Shown here: positions 20,913-34,500 of the stretch, piece after piece | Position numbering within the stretch: position 1 is the first letter of the stretch | How the letters are laid out: every line of letters starts with the position of its first letter | Assembly (NCBI RefSeq): GCF_025370935.1 | Contig: NC_133472.1 | Span: forward strand, 35,291,337-35,355,336 | Direction: 5' to 3' | Source: Choristoneura fumiferana | Taxonomy: Eukaryota > Arthropoda > Insecta > Lepidoptera > Tortricidae | Length of the DNA stretch: 64,000 nt | Notes under the pieces: model-generated | Databases searched by the model: none | Told to the model about the DNA's origin: nothing | What the model saw: the letters and a program-made list of their open reading frames with translations, nothing else | Translations under genes and position numbers: made by a program

Positions 20913-21425
20913 TTAACATGTATCAATTTCATTATTTCCTTAGATTTTAATATGATCATATAATAATAACAATACAAACGACAATGTTTAAAACAAAACT
21001 CATAACAACAACAATTTCGTGAGCGGTACCTATCACATACTTACTTAAATATTTTTTAGTGGCAGGAAGTACAATTGTTTTTACCACTTCCTTCTGTCAC
21101 ACGGCATAGGAGGAAGATAATGTTGCAAAAAAACTGTTTTTTTTTCTATCGTAAAAAAAACAGAAAAAAAGGGGTTTTTTTTCTGGATCATGTTTTTTTT
21201 CAAGAGTACAGAATTTAAAATTAAAAAGGGAGTTTCTGAAAAAGATTAATACGGTCAGCGATTTCTCAAGGTCAACTAACGATAGCGGAACTGTTGCTAT
21301 CGCAACAACACTGGTCCCAAATCGTTCGACAGCGTTTGACTTTTACTCCGCAAACAACCAACAAACGACAGAGTAAAACATTTTTTTTTAAATACCCGCT
21401 TTCGTGGCCATTATTAAGTGCGTAA

Positions 21426-21536
21426 TGCCCGGTTCACATTATTCCAGTGAAACCGTTCCAAGTAGCATGACGAGGATTGTGACCCCGCAATGTATCGCTA
21501 CTGGCACGATTTTACTGGAATAATGTAAACCGGGCA
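21426..21536. mobile_element. Harbinger-like MITE with TAA duplication
   Basis: The left end TGCCCGGTTCACATTATTCC and right end GGAATAATGTAAACCGGGCA are inverted repeats flanked by TAA (21423-21425 and 21537-21539). A 3-bp TWA duplication fits PIF/Harbinger. 111 bp. Confidence 0.75.
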
Positions 21537-23152
21537 TAATGGAGGCGATACGAGTGAATATGGATGCGATCACTATGCGATATAATTACGATTAGGAATG
21601 ACAGAGTAAATTAATAATTTTCTATTATTTCGTAGTATATATAACTACTTATCCAATTATTCGCGTATTGATATGCGTGTTTGTTTTACCACAAGTTTTT
21701 TAGTAATGACTACGGAACCCTACACAGCATGGTCTGCATTTCATAAGTACAATGGGGATGTCTTCAGGATTTTTATACCCGAAGGGTGACGGACGGAACG
21801 CTATTACTGTCGCTTCGCTATCCGATTTGTCACTCAACGGCTGAATCGATTTTCAAGTGCTATTCCACTTTAAATACCAAAATTATTTGGCGCATGGTCG
21901 GGGATTACCGATCCCACAAACCGAGTGTTCAGTCTTTAATTGTTTTTGACGAAGCCGAATTTAATTTGTTAAATAACATAAAATTTAAGCTTAGGCGGCT
22001 GTCCATAGCTATCCAAACGTAGAAATTCCGCGAGTGGGGCAGTTTTGCGCCGGGAATGGCAAAGAGTTATTTGACTAGGTAATTTTCGTAATAATTGCTT
22101 ATTGATAATAAAATAAATAACGATCTTCACTAAATTTGATTAAAAACTTAATAAAGAAGATAAAATAAACTGATGTTTTAAATCTATTCTTTCCTTATAC
22201 GTAGATAATATTTACAAGTATGTATGTAAAAACTTGTAATAATTTGGCACGAATGACACTGAAACTGATCTTTTTAGGAACAGTAAGGAAATTAAAAACC
22301 ATTAAAAAGTTAGTCGTCTCTGAGTTAGGTAGGTAATTATATGTGAACAGGTTAATGAACCTTCCCAGGTAGAGCGATTTCATGATCGACTGTACTGACA
22401 TTTGAGAAAAGTTTTCCATTTTGTCATCGTAAGAAGGTGTGATCAGTTCAAAGGAGCTATAAATAGATAGCGTCTATCTTTACAAATTGATTAGCGTAGC
22501 CGTAATAATAACAGATTCATTTCGGAGAGTTGAAAACGTACCTAACTAAATTTGGTAAGGGGCTATTAGTAAAGTCTGCAAGAATAAAAATGAAAAAAAG
22601 CTGATTCTCTACTTTTTTCCTATCACTTTGATGGAATTTAAAAATTCGTGATTTTGACACGTGTGTACCACAAGCTTTTAATTAAGTTACAATGTTAACT
22701 AACATTTAATTTAACGTTAATGAACAAAGTGACCGACGTGATAAGTATTTGGTAGACAGCGCTATGCAATGGAATGATTCGCATCATCTTTCTCCGTTTG
22801 TCGTCTTCTTTCGCGTTCTCCTTTGCGGTTAAATTTAACTTCATGCAATTTTACAGATGTGAAGTCGACGAGATTTCTTGAATACAGTAGCTACTCGTAC
22901 TTAGATACTCAGGTAATGCAAAACACAAATTTTTGATATAATATTCGTTACAATAAGGTTCATAATAGAGGTACATAAGTAGTTAGTTAATTGTCAATGA
23001 ACTTCAATATTTTTAACTTCTTTCTCCGCAGCTGCAACAAAAAATACTGTAGATAAATAAATATTAGTGAAAATACTGTAGGTAGCTACCTACTAGTTCA
23101 CATTAGCGTATAAAATTTTGTTTGATTGGATAAATTATAACTTTTGAATAAA

Positions 23153-23434
23153 CTTTTTTTTTATTCGACTGGATGGAAAACGAGCAAGTGGGTCTTCTGA
23201 TGGTAAGATATCACCACCGCCCATAAACATCTGCAACACCAGGGGTATTGCAGACGCGTTGCCAACCTAGAGGCCTAAGATGGGATACTTCACGTGCCAG
23301 TTATTTCACCGGCTATCTTACTCTCCACTCCGAAACACAACAGTGCAAGCACTGCTGCTTCACGGCAGGATTAGCGAGCAAGATGGTGGTAGCAATCCGG
23401 GGGGACCTTGGACAAGGTCCTAACACCTGCAAAA
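23153..23434 (-). mobile_element. dispersed retroposon, 'cagtcgaataaa' family, copy 3 (longest)
   Basis: It runs from 'ttattcgactggatgg' to 'aacacctgcaaaa', about 282 bp. It includes both the tail half shared with 51975-52191 and the head half shared with 19784-19967, so it defines the consensus extent in this window. Confidence 0.8.
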
Positions 23435-23614
23435 CGTACCTAGTTGAAATAGTCAGACTTTCTTGTTTCTTTATCCTTCTGAATCCTGCATACTTTTTAA
23501 AGTACGAATTAAAAGAGTTACTGAAGATAAGGAATAACTGTCGATTATAATGTAGGTAAGAAGTAGGCGCAAATGTTCTATATATAAAAAACCTAAAAAC
23601 CTATTTGGGACTAA

Positions 23615-23755
23615 GGGGCTGTTTCACCATCCATTGATTAGTGTTAACTGGCGGTTAGGTGTGATGCCGTCTCTATTTGGTTTGTTCGAATAGACGGAGA
23701 CGGCATTACATTTAACCGTCGGTTAACGCTAATCAATGGATGGTGAAACAGCCCC
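23615..23755. mobile_element. Harbinger-like MITE, GGGGCTGTTTCACCATCC family, copy 1
   Basis: The ends GGGGCTGTTTCACCATCCAT and ATGGATGGTGAAACAGCCCC are perfect inverted repeats, flanked by TAA (23612-23614 and 23756-23758). 141 bp. Two relatives are at 42121-42233 and 42578-42718. Confidence 0.88.
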
Positions 23756-24842
23756 TAAGTATTTCCAAAATCACAAAACTGGGGCTTTCGTCTCGATCTA
23801 TGTAAAAGCTCAATGACAATAAATCTCACAATTATTACTCTAAAATTAACATCTATAGGACATATATCTACTTAGATAAGCAGCTGCTTATGTATATCTG
23901 TTGAAAAAATAATTTTCTGCCTACTTAGAATGTCTTTAAAATGTTGTAGACTATGTTACAGATAAAAACGAATACGGAAGGCACGGAAATGTCAGTCTAA
24001 GAAGAGATAGGCCTTATTAGTAATTTGCATAATAATTATACGGTTTGCAACCAAAAGGTAAAAGGAACACTCTCGGGTCTGTGGAGAGGAGAAACCGTCG
24101 TTATTAACTATTTAAGTAGGTAATAGCCTCTGTCACTAAGAAACCTCATTGTCACTTCACCACATGAACAGCTGAAAGTGGCCAGGATAGGAACAACTAG
24201 CTCTTTTTACACTTGCTACCTTTTAAGAAGTGTTTGGTTGAATTATGATTTGGGTCAAAACTTGCAGGTCGAATTTCACTTACTCCCATTTGCCAGATTA
24301 ACTGGAAAGATAAACAGGTATGAACAAGCAAATAAATTTGAGTTTTACGTGATCTCTTAACCTAAGTTGAAATGTAAGAATAGTTAGGTATATACTGATT
24401 ATTTACTAAGGTGTGCGTAGTAGGTACTGATTTTACAATAAAAAAATAAGTTTAAATTACTCAGTTGACACAATTTAGGTACATACTTAATCTACACTTG
24501 ATGATTGAGAAGTCCAAACTTATTACCTAGGTATTGTAATTTGAATTAAAACTTAACCTAGAGAAAAAAAAACCTGGTTTGTCGTAATCATAACCTAATT
24601 CAATTAAAATAATTAACTGTGCTAATGAAGGATTTTAGTAGAGGTGCCTAACGATGGATCTCAATAATTACTTATTACAATATTTGCAATTACAATTTTT
24701 GTACCTAGATGGATAGTTTTCCAACACCACTAAAATTTTGACGAATTTTCTGTGGATGGGTAAATGTTATTGTTAGTAAAGACAACTACTCGTCTTAAAA
24801 ACAAAATATTTAGTTTGACCTGTTTTTATTAAAAAACGAACT

Positions 24843-25065
24843 CAATTTCAAATTCAAATCATTTATTCAGTAAGTAGGCCGCAATGGGCTATTTTAGGTA
24901 CACGTCATTTTTTTTAACTACCAGCGCTTTCGAAAAGACCATCATTGCCAAGAAGAATGCGCCGCAAGAAACTGTTATTTAACTTGCCCTGATTGTTATT
25001 GTTTTTTGTTTTCTTGGACTTGGATCAAATCTTGCAAGTTCATTTTGATTCACTTCTAGCGGTCG
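24843..25065. repeat. interspersed repeat (lepidopteran type) near the Pxn promoter
   Basis: Contains 'caaattcaaatcatttattc', 'ccagcgctttcgaaaagacc' and 'gccaagaagaatgcgccgca', a segment I recognise as common in lepidopteran genomes. It ends about 100 bp before the GC-rich Pxn promoter block. Confidence 0.55.
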
Positions 25066-25162
25066 GATTGATTTTAAATTTGGTATACTTATGTTATTGG
25101 ATGGCAATGTCAGTATAGTCAACAAAAAAGCTTGTATTAGAAACAATAATATTTTTTTTTTG

Positions 25163-25421
25163 CCGTGGTATGTGCGACGTGGGTTGTTCGGACGAGGCGG
25201 TTGGTCGTCGTCAGGCGTTTACTCGCTCCGCGCCGCGCTCAAGGCGCCCGAGCCCGACGCGCAGCGCCCGCTGCCTCAGCCGCTCGGCGCTCGCCGCTGC
25301 ACTCACTCGACTCACTACTGGCTCGCCGGCCGGCCGGGTCGCTTTGTTCTTCATTCAGTCATCCGCCACCACTAAGCCAGCACTGAGCCCGTGAACTTTA
25401 AACTTTTATGCAATTTGAACC
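25163..25421 (+). promoter_or_regulatory. Pxn: Pxn GC-rich promoter and 5' UTR candidate
   Basis: A sharply GC/CpG-rich block (about 25163-25375) sits in AT-rich DNA immediately upstream of the peroxidasin start codon. An arthropod-type initiator, TCAGTC, is at 25355-25360. Starting there would give a 5' UTR of about 65 nt leading to 'gaaccATG' at 25422. Several short open frames cross this block in different frames, which is typical of GC-rich promoter DNA and not evidence of coding. No TATA box is obvious at the usual distance. The start site is inferred. Confidence 0.5.
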
Positions 25422-25585
25422 ATGCGGCTCTTAATTTTATTTAAGTTTTTCTTAATATTTAAATTAACCTTAACGTTCGGTCAAGAAAGTTGTCCCGCGA
25501 GATGCCAGTGCGTCCGAAACGCGGTGCGGTGCCTCCATCAGGACCTGATCGCTGTCCCCAAAGCTCCTGCCGACTCGCACACCTT
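25422..25585 (+). CDS. Pxn: Pxn exon 1: signal peptide and LRR N-terminal cap
   Basis: ATG at 25422 in good context ('gaaccATG'). It encodes MRLLILFKFFLIFKLTLTFG, a clear hydrophobic signal peptide, then the four-cysteine LRR-NT cap CPARCQCVRNAVRC. The donor is 'gtacgt' at 25586. The exon ends with two bases of the Leu-55 codon, completed 19.1 kb downstream to read TLDVRFNKI, matching the 'LDLRFN' of other peroxidasins. The frame stays open past the donor but that part is intronic. Confidence 0.93.
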
Positions 25586-28500
25586 GTACGTATACATGTT
25601 TATAACACTTTTGCAAGTTGTATACCTTCTATTTTTAGCTTGTTGTTAGCCCGGTTAGGTGTACGTACTTTATATACATATATTTGAGCGGATTGCGAAC
25701 ACGCGGCGCGGGCGGCGAACGAGACGCGGGAATGTTATTGTTGCGAAACCATCTGGTGCTGAACAGATTTTGTGAATGTTTTATTAGCTATCAAACAATT
25801 CCAGGAAACTGATGCCTCTGCGAATTATTTATGCTAATTTAAGATCATTGAGCAAGTTTACCGTTTTGTTTCAATAAGTGGTATTAAAATAGGTACACGT
25901 ACTTACATGGGACAAATTGTAACCCGCCTTTACAATAATTAGTACAGTATACTTAGTCCTTAAATACTTGAATATATTTTTCCTTGTGTCTTAAATTTTT
26001 ATAAGTAGGTAGGTTTCGCATAGACATACCTAGACTGAAACTAGTTACGCTTCCATAAAATACAAAAGTTATTTGTTATGCAAGGCTGGAAAGTGACTGT
26101 TTGGCACAAGTGCTTATTTATTGAAACCTGAGCAAACGAAGGATTCTAGGATTGAACCACGAGCGAAGCGAGTTCAAAAGGAGTTCAAAAGAAGAATCCT
26201 GAGCGTAGTCGAGGGTTTCAAAGGCACGAGATGCTAAACAACTTTACAGCTGAGTGGAACACACAATTTTTCACCTCACGACAGCGAGAAAAATAGTAGG
26301 TAGATGAAAGAAAATAAATTGAAAACTCTTATAAATCAGCTTCAGGTGACGCTAGCTAGCTTATGCCAGTGGCTTTTTCTAAATCTCAGAATTCTCGTCC
26401 CATGGAAATATGTCAAAATACATCACGTTCTTGTCTGCATTAAAAGAGGGAATTTCGAAGTCAAAATTCAGCTTTTTAGATCCAGGGTTTGGGTTGGACG
26501 TTGATTAAGTGAGTTAGCCAGTACTTTTTACATTTCATTATGCAAGTAGCTAAACCTACTCAAAGTTAAAATAATTATTACTAGAATTGGTAATATTGAC
26601 ATTGTGAACAGTTGGTGCGTTTTGAATTTGACCACATCTCTATCTACCTATTTGTCGTTATTTTTGTGAATAAAGACGAAAAAACTTATGTAATAGAACA
26701 AAATGTAAATAAATGTTATCTATTTTTTTTGGTATTAATAAATAACAACAAGAATGAAAACACTAACGCATTTATATTAATGAAAGAATTTATAACAAAC
26801 CACGTTTCAGAACGTGTCATTGTTCTTTTTTTCCGGTGCGTTTCCAAATCTCTTTTCATCATTTGATATCTGTTTTCTTCTTGTTTGTTCTGTAATGTAT
26901 TTTTATTGTAATTATAGACGCATTTGGAACAATTTCAGAAAACTGAAATGAGCTTCATTATTACCAAATAATTGTTTAGTAATAAGAATAAAATAACAGA
27001 TTTAAATATTACTTCAACAATATATTATGACGAACTTTCTTTTTGAATAAGTACGTCTATATTCAACGCTTACTTCCTCAACCTCGTATCTACCCGAATT
27101 GTATACAACAAATCAACACTATCATACTTAACATAAAGATGATTCTAAAGCTATTTTGTGGCCAGATACGAGGTTGTGGAAGTAAGCGGTTAATAATATG
27201 GGCGGGTGTGCGGGTTCACGATAACGTTCGAATTTCAAAAACTCTTTCCAGCCAAGAGGATAAAAAGCGACTTTCCACGCAGATTTCGAAGGATAAAGAA
27301 AGCTTTTTCGAGCTAGTGAGGTGAAAAATATATTTTCTTCCAACTATGCTTTAATTTCATCATAACCGTACTAAATACCCAGCACAAAACGGGACTTTCC
27401 TGCTCTAGAGCAGAAAAAATGTATGAAAATCCTTTATTGCATTGTTTAGTTTTTTTTTAAATTGCACCACCAAAGAGGTACTTAACACAAGTATTTTTGC
27501 TATAAAATTAGCCTGCATAGTGTAAAAAAATCTAGCGTTAGGTTGCTCAACCTGACAGTCTTATGAAATTTGACAGACAGTAGCCGTATATTTGAAAAAA
27601 AAAAATGTGTTTGGTTGGCCAACCTGGCGCCCATCCGAAATTTGACAGATCGCGGGTAAGAATATCTGCAGGGCTACTACGAAACTCGAAACTCGAAGTT
27701 CATGTCGTGCGGTCCCTCTGATACTTATACTATTTAATATGAGAGCACGGTACGATAAGAACTTCGAGTACTAGTAGCCCTGCTGGCTACTACAAAAAAG
27801 TAAGAAACAAATTGGCGGGAACCTTGCAAATTTTCCGTGGTCATTTTTTGAGAGTGCGAATGTAAACTTACAAAAATGGAATCATTTCTTTCCTATTAAT
27901 TGTTTAGCATGAGTTTTTTTTGTCTACTATTCCTGTAATAGTTGAAAGAAATGCAGATTATGCACCTCGCATTCAGTAATTTATATTGCCCTCGTGCTTT
28001 TTAAAGCCCTCGCTAACGCTCGGGCTCCAAATCGGCACTCGGTGCAATAATAAATAACTTTCGGCTTTTGAAATTTAAGTTATAAGTCGCTTTGCAGTTC
28101 AAAAACCGACTAAGCGCGAGCGGACAGCTGTTATTAGGTACTAAAATTGAATAATTACGCCGAAAAATCACGTCTCTTCTGTAATGGCCGGGTACCTATT
28201 TTTAGGATTCTCTAGTCTCCTACAAAAACCTTATAGATTCGCCATGACCGTCGGTCCGTAAGACCACGGCTTAGCTTAGGGACATAGTGCTAGAAAGCTG
28301 TAGTTTTGCATAAATGTACTTACCTATAAGATCATGCAAAGTACTCCCCGTCTTCAAGCTAAACAGTTGAGTGATAAAAAATCCGAATGAAAAATCATAA
28401 ATATAGTAGGTACATGCATCGAATTGAAAAGACATTTCAAGTTAACGAATTATAGTCGATCATAACTTAATACTGAATTACTTGCTGCATATATTAGTAG

Positions 28501-31500
28501 ATACGGAACCCTATACTACACGTAGCCCGACACACACTTGGCTGGTTTTTATACTTCATTTAATGTATATAATTTGTTGTTAAGTATAGCGGCCATAGTA
28601 AATATTCTGTGAAAGAAAATTTCAAGACTATAATAGTTTCAACGATTTAACGTTTGACCTTTATGACAGAAGCGTAGACAGGCAGATGGAAACCAAGAAC
28701 AATAGGATTCCGTTTTTTTACTATTTTCGGGTATAAAACTCTGAAAAGTCCCAAAAAATTCTTATGGGTTGTAAATTCATTACCTTTTCTTGTCTCAGCA
28801 TGACCGGTTTAATTGTGTTGATCCCAAAAAAGGAGTAATCGGGTGATCTTGACATAAAGTTTGTACCCGTCTTGGCATTAAGACCCCGACCCGACGTGCG
28901 GGGCGCGAGGTATAAATGCGTTATAGGTAAAAAACGTAAGAAGATGACCTGTTGTATGTAGGTAATTAGTGCACAGAATTGATAAGGGACTTAAGTCATT
29001 TTTCGAATATGGAACGCCGACTTATCTATACAGACACGTTACTACTATTGCTACTTACAACATACAACTGGTCATCTTAAGTTTTTTACCTACCTACGTA
29101 TGTCTTTTGTTATTAAATTTTATCTTTATACAAAAGATAACAGAACTCAACTGCTATTTTAGTTTAATCGGTGGCCTAGTGTAGTGACACAGATTAAGTA
29201 AAGGTTCGGATCGCACACAGGAGACGTTCGATAAATATATTGATCTACGCCTACCGAATTATGCTTGGTTTGGATAGGTATTTAACTAAATGTAAACAAA
29301 ACAACGTCAATTGTTGTCTTAAATATTGAAATTCCCCATTAAAGTATCTAAACATTTACATTTCTGTATTGAAATACACTAGACTAGTTTGTATTACAGT
29401 GATCGATAAGTAAAATGTTTAAAATCCTTGAATCTACCAAATCTGGCAGCTGAAGTTTGTTTACATTTAATTAAATACCTATCCAAACCAAGTATAGTTG
29501 TTCGTACTCGATGATTATGATTAACAGCGCTTGTGCCAGCAGTGCCCTTAGTGTAAGTTTTCGGTTACAAAATAAGTCTCGATCGCGTTCGCGTTAAAAT
29601 CTCAATTCGTATGGAAACACGAACATCGCTAACGTTCCGCTAGAGGCGCTGTTCGTGTTTGCATACAAATTGAGATTTTAACGCGAACGCGATCGAAACG
29701 TATTTTGTAACCGAAAACTTACACTAAGGGCACAGGGCTATTACGAAACTCGAAACTCGAAGTTCGTATCGTATCGTCCCTCTTCGCTCTCGTATTAAAT
29801 AGTATAAGTGTCAGAGGGACTGCACGACAGGAACTTCGAGTTTCGTAGTAGCCCTGCAGAGGCGTGGATGTTGGTAGTTTTCAAATAGGTATTAATCTAT
29901 GCAAACCTTCGAAGTACATTATGTATAATATAACCAGCGTAAGGTACGTACTGTAAAAATTACCTAATTAAAGACAAGGTTTGCCTAAGACTTTAACTTA
30001 AATATTGATTCCGATTAGCAATGTAAAAATATAATTTATTAAAAGTCTCTACCTTACTCTACTACTTCATATCTTTAGTCGTTTAGACGACCAGATGGCC
30101 TAGTGGTTAGAGAACCTGACTACGAAGCTTGAGGTCCCGGGTTCGATTCCCGTGTCGGGGCAGATATTTGTATGAAAAATACGAATGTTTGTTATCGGGT
30201 CTTGGGTGTTTAATATGTATTTAAGTATGTATCTGTCTATATAATTATATTTATCCGTTGCTTAGTACCCATAACACAAGCTTTGCTAAGCTTACTTTGG
30301 GACTAGGTTAATTGGTGTGAATTGTCCCGTGATATTTATATCTATTCATATTGCGTCGACGGCTCGTTTAAAAAACGCGGTGTGGAAAGGGCCCTTACAC
30401 TTGTCCATAACTACTAGGGAACTTGCACCTATGCGAACAATGCATAATATAAGGATAACGAACACGTCAATATTGGAAAAAGGAGACAGACTTGCTACGA
30501 GACTGGACACTGGAATAACCAAGAGGTTACTACTAACTGTAACTTCCAATTTTGTACCATAAAACATTTCATTTGCAAAGCCCGTGTGCACTGCGATGTC
30601 ATTGAATAATTAATTATGAAATTTGGCTGAAATATTCGACCGTGACAAAATTGAACCCGGATAAACATTCGCTCGGTCCATAACTCGAAAAAAAGCAATG
30701 AATTCAACCAAATTGATAACTTCCTTTTTGAAGTCGGTTTCAAAAAGTCGTTTTCCCAGAGAAACGATCAAACTAGAATGATCGATCTTCCCCGAACACT
30801 CCCACATAACAAATTTCATCGAAATTGGTAGAGCTGTTTTCGAGATTCCCGAAAGAAATACGAGTAAATATACAAGAATCGTTCATTTAAGGGTATTAGA
30901 TAGATAGATTTATGTGACCGAAAAGTACCAAATTATTATTATTTTTTCACATTAAACTTGATAATTCTTATTCGAGCTTTCCATAATTAACACTGTTATT
31001 TAATTATACGGTTTTATAATAATTTAGAATTTAGATCAGACCACCAACCTACTGAACAAAATATTGTGACAAAATGCTTGGAATTTCAAACACGTACAAC
31101 CTTTATCTCTTCAAAAGCTAGGCATGTATATCAAAGTGTATTTATAAACTGTCTCATAAAATAAATTCCCCCCAAAACAAAACGTTAGTGCATGCTTTGC
31201 CTCTAACTCCAGATAATAATTTCATCCCGATCTATTAAAAAGTTTAACATTGGTCAGGTTGATACCGTATTATTTCACTCATCGCATAATTTTGTAAATA
31301 TCTAGGCAGATAATATCATCGTTTCTAACCACCACTGATGCAAAAAGAGGAGTCTTATTAAGTAAGTTGGACGCCAATATCCATCTGTCTGTCTGTCTGT
31401 CAGCGGCATCTTTGCTCTCAAAACGAATGGACCGATTTCGATGCGGTTTATTTTACATGAAAGTGAGTTTCCTTGCGGTTATTCTTAGCTATGTTACATT

Positions 31501-34500
31501 AAAATCGGTTCAGCCGTTTTTGAGATATTTAACTTTGAAATGAGAACAAAGGTTTCTTTACCTTTATAAGTTGGTTAGGTTATTGCATTAGCTGCTTTAT
31601 TAATAAATAAAATTAACTTGCATTCAAATTATTCTATTCTATTATATTCCATTAAATATCCTATTGCTAATCAAAGCGTGGTTTATTATGTCTAGAGCCT
31701 AGACTTTGCACTGAAGTTGTGTCGAAGCTCATTTGATCATCGTGTTCTAGAGTTTAATTATGTTATGTATGTATGTATTATCTGGTGGTGACTGTAATGC
31801 TCATCATTGCAATAAAAATGCAACGTTAGGTTCACATCTGTACTTAAATGCACCTACACACGAGTTTTTAACCACATGCAGTGATGCTAGCAGTCGTAGG
31901 CACCTACTTACGTTATGTACCTATTATCAATATCAAATGGGCTAGAGTCCTTTATAATACATATTTCTAATTAGTTTGTCAGTTAGGTACAAATTCTCGG
32001 CTCTAGAACTTGGGCATAGGCGAAATTGAGACGAGAAGCTGTTTTATTACTTATTTCGTAGGTAAGTTAAAATTTCAAAATTGTGGAGGTCAACGACTTT
32101 TTGTAGGATGGTAGGATTTGAAATTCTTGGGGTCATTTTGTGAGGCGCGACTTATTGAGAAGATATTCTACGAATATTCCTAAGAGGTAGTCCATCCCAG
32201 CCTATATACGTCCCACTGCTGGGCACAGGCCTCCTCTCAGAACAAGAGGGCTTGGGCCATAGTTCCCACGCGGGCCCAGTGCGGATGATTGAGAACTTCA
32301 CACGCACCATTGAATTGTTTCGCAGGTTTGTGCAGGTTTCCTCACGATGTTTTCCTTCACCGCAAAGCTCGTGGTAAATTTCAAATGTAATTACGCACAT
32401 GAATTTCGAAAAACGCAGCGGTGCGAGCCGGGGTTGGAACCCACGACCCTCGGCTTGAGAGGCGATAGGACAAACCAAGAACTAAGAGGTACTTAGTATT
32501 CCTCAATAAAGTATGATGTCCTGTTGAGTTTTGGTGTGAACTAATCCTTGTCTGTGTGTATACTCTCTTAACCCTTTTAACGCTTTTACATTGTCATACA
32601 AAGTGATCAGTATGTGACTGAAGACCGTCCGCCGACCGACCGTCCCTCTCGCTCTCGTATTAAATAGTATATATAAGTGTCGGAGGGACCGCACGACACG
32701 AACTTCGAGTTTCGGGTTTCGTAGTAGCCCTGCTGCGCTGCTGTCATTATAAATTATCGAGATGTATTCAGGCCCTAACTAAAATAGGTAAGTGCCCGTA
32801 CCTAACTAATCTTTAAAACTGAACTACATACATGTTTGATCGGGAATTAGGACGTATCGGTTTTGTGGGTTCGTGTCGAGGTCACGGGATTTTAATAGAT
32901 TTATAAACAGTGCAGCTAGTTACTAACGTAGTTTGCGTAAATCGGTGATGGTTATTGTTATCTTTTTTGACGTAGCTCAGCTATTGAACAGGTCCAATAA
33001 AGTAACAAACAAGATGTAAGCATTATACCCGCTCAGTGTTTGCTTTGTTTACCAACTACTTATTATCATTACAATTTATCCATAAATTCTTTCAGTACTT
33101 AACATTAAATTGTTCAAGTTTTATGTTTAATCTGCGCCTCAGGGTGCTCACTCAATATGTATTTAGAAGTATTTATTTTTTGTATGTATTTTTTTTTTCA
33201 GACAAAATTCTGTAGCCAGATCTTTTGTACCTACGGAACGTTTGTATGGAGAAATAATCTCCGGGAGAAATGAACCTATTTTATTTTAATAATTCTTTCA
33301 CAAATAGAAAGTACACCTTTATAGATCAATGTGGGCTCCTTTTAATTCCGGTAATTTGCAAAGTTGTAGCGAGAGCAGTATACCCAGGCAATCGCTAGTA
33401 ACATTCGAGTATCAAACGACTAGAACCCCGAGCTCGGTTATGGGTTCAGTGTAGTATTGCCGGTTCTGCTGTTTTTACAGGAATCTCCGTTTTTCTGGCC
33501 GACATCGATACTGTTCTACTGGTATGTACTTACCAAAAATCGGTTTTGGCCGATATCTACTATGTGCTACTAGTTTTTGTTAGAAATCTACTGTTTTTGC
33601 CCTAGACTCTAGATAATCAGAAGAAGGGATGGGGGATGTTCACAAAAAATTACAATTTCATTGGATTTTATCACGATTTTATGATTGGGTTTAATTATCA
33701 TGTACACAGTAGTAGGTATGTAAGGGAGAGTAACCTATATTGAACCGGTGCTTAAATTGGACCGCTTCTGTATTTCCACCAAATTACACAATTTATTTAC
33801 ACTGGCAACAAACACTGTTGCCAGTCATCTGTTATCGCTTCACTTTTTGTTGCAAGTGTAGGTAAATAAATTGTGTAATATGGTGGGAATACAGAAGTGG
33901 TCCAATTTAAGCGCCGGTTTAATATAGGTTACTCTCCAAACGTAAAAATAAAGTTTTTATTTGCATGTGATCAAAAAGTTGGACCGTTGGACCACGTTAA
34001 ATGATAGTTATCCATAAAAAGCGACTGACTGGAAAAAGTTTGGTTGGAAATAGTATGGTTAGTTTTTGTGTCAGTAGGGAAATCTTTTTTATTCTTACGC
34101 TCATTAAAATTGAGCGGTGTTAATGGACACCTTAACCTTACCTTTTAGAACTTTACCCGTTTTAATTCCGTTTTTTCACGTTTGAAAACTATGTTTTTCA
34201 ACATTATAATTAAATTTTCAATCTTTTCAATTTTTCTTTTAAGGGTAAATTCAGCATCTACTGTTTTTTTCGCGATTTCCTGTTTTTGCATGCAATATCT
34301 TTATCATTTATGCTTGCAATTACTTTTTTTAAATTTTACTTTGCGAAACCTGCGCTGTAGTACCTAGTGGTTAGTACAGTCAACGTCATAAATAAGTGAT
34401 CACTTTTGTACCTTGTCATTTTAACGTCGGGTTTGAAAAGCCAAACGATATTGTGTACCGTCTGAAAGCGACAAGGTACAAAAGTCATCACTTATTTATG

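Larger units (their letters stand above)
15237..25162. other. intergenic region between fax and Pxn
   Basis: There is no supported gene in about 10 kb. Small open frames at 15641-16015, 16006-16272 and 19564-19980 have no family motifs, and the last overlaps a repeat. The region contains CAGGG-type MITE material (17106-17343), a duplicated 0.4-0.55-kb segment (17696-18250 and 20505-20912), foldback elements at 21426-21536 and 23615-23755, and dispersed repeats at 19784-19967, 23153-23434 and 24843-25065. The rest is AT-rich unique-looking DNA. Confidence 0.6.

Noticed and set aside
25091..25394. Several Arg/Ala-rich open frames in the block upstream of Pxn
   Set aside because: Three frames are open at once because the DNA is GC-rich with few stops. 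The block is better explained as promoter and 5' UTR.
30089..30160. Apparent tRNA gene with good A and B boxes
   Set aside because: The same head is followed by the same non-tRNA body in the inverted copy at 59471-59724, and no clean acceptor stem closes the structure. It is the head of a SINE.
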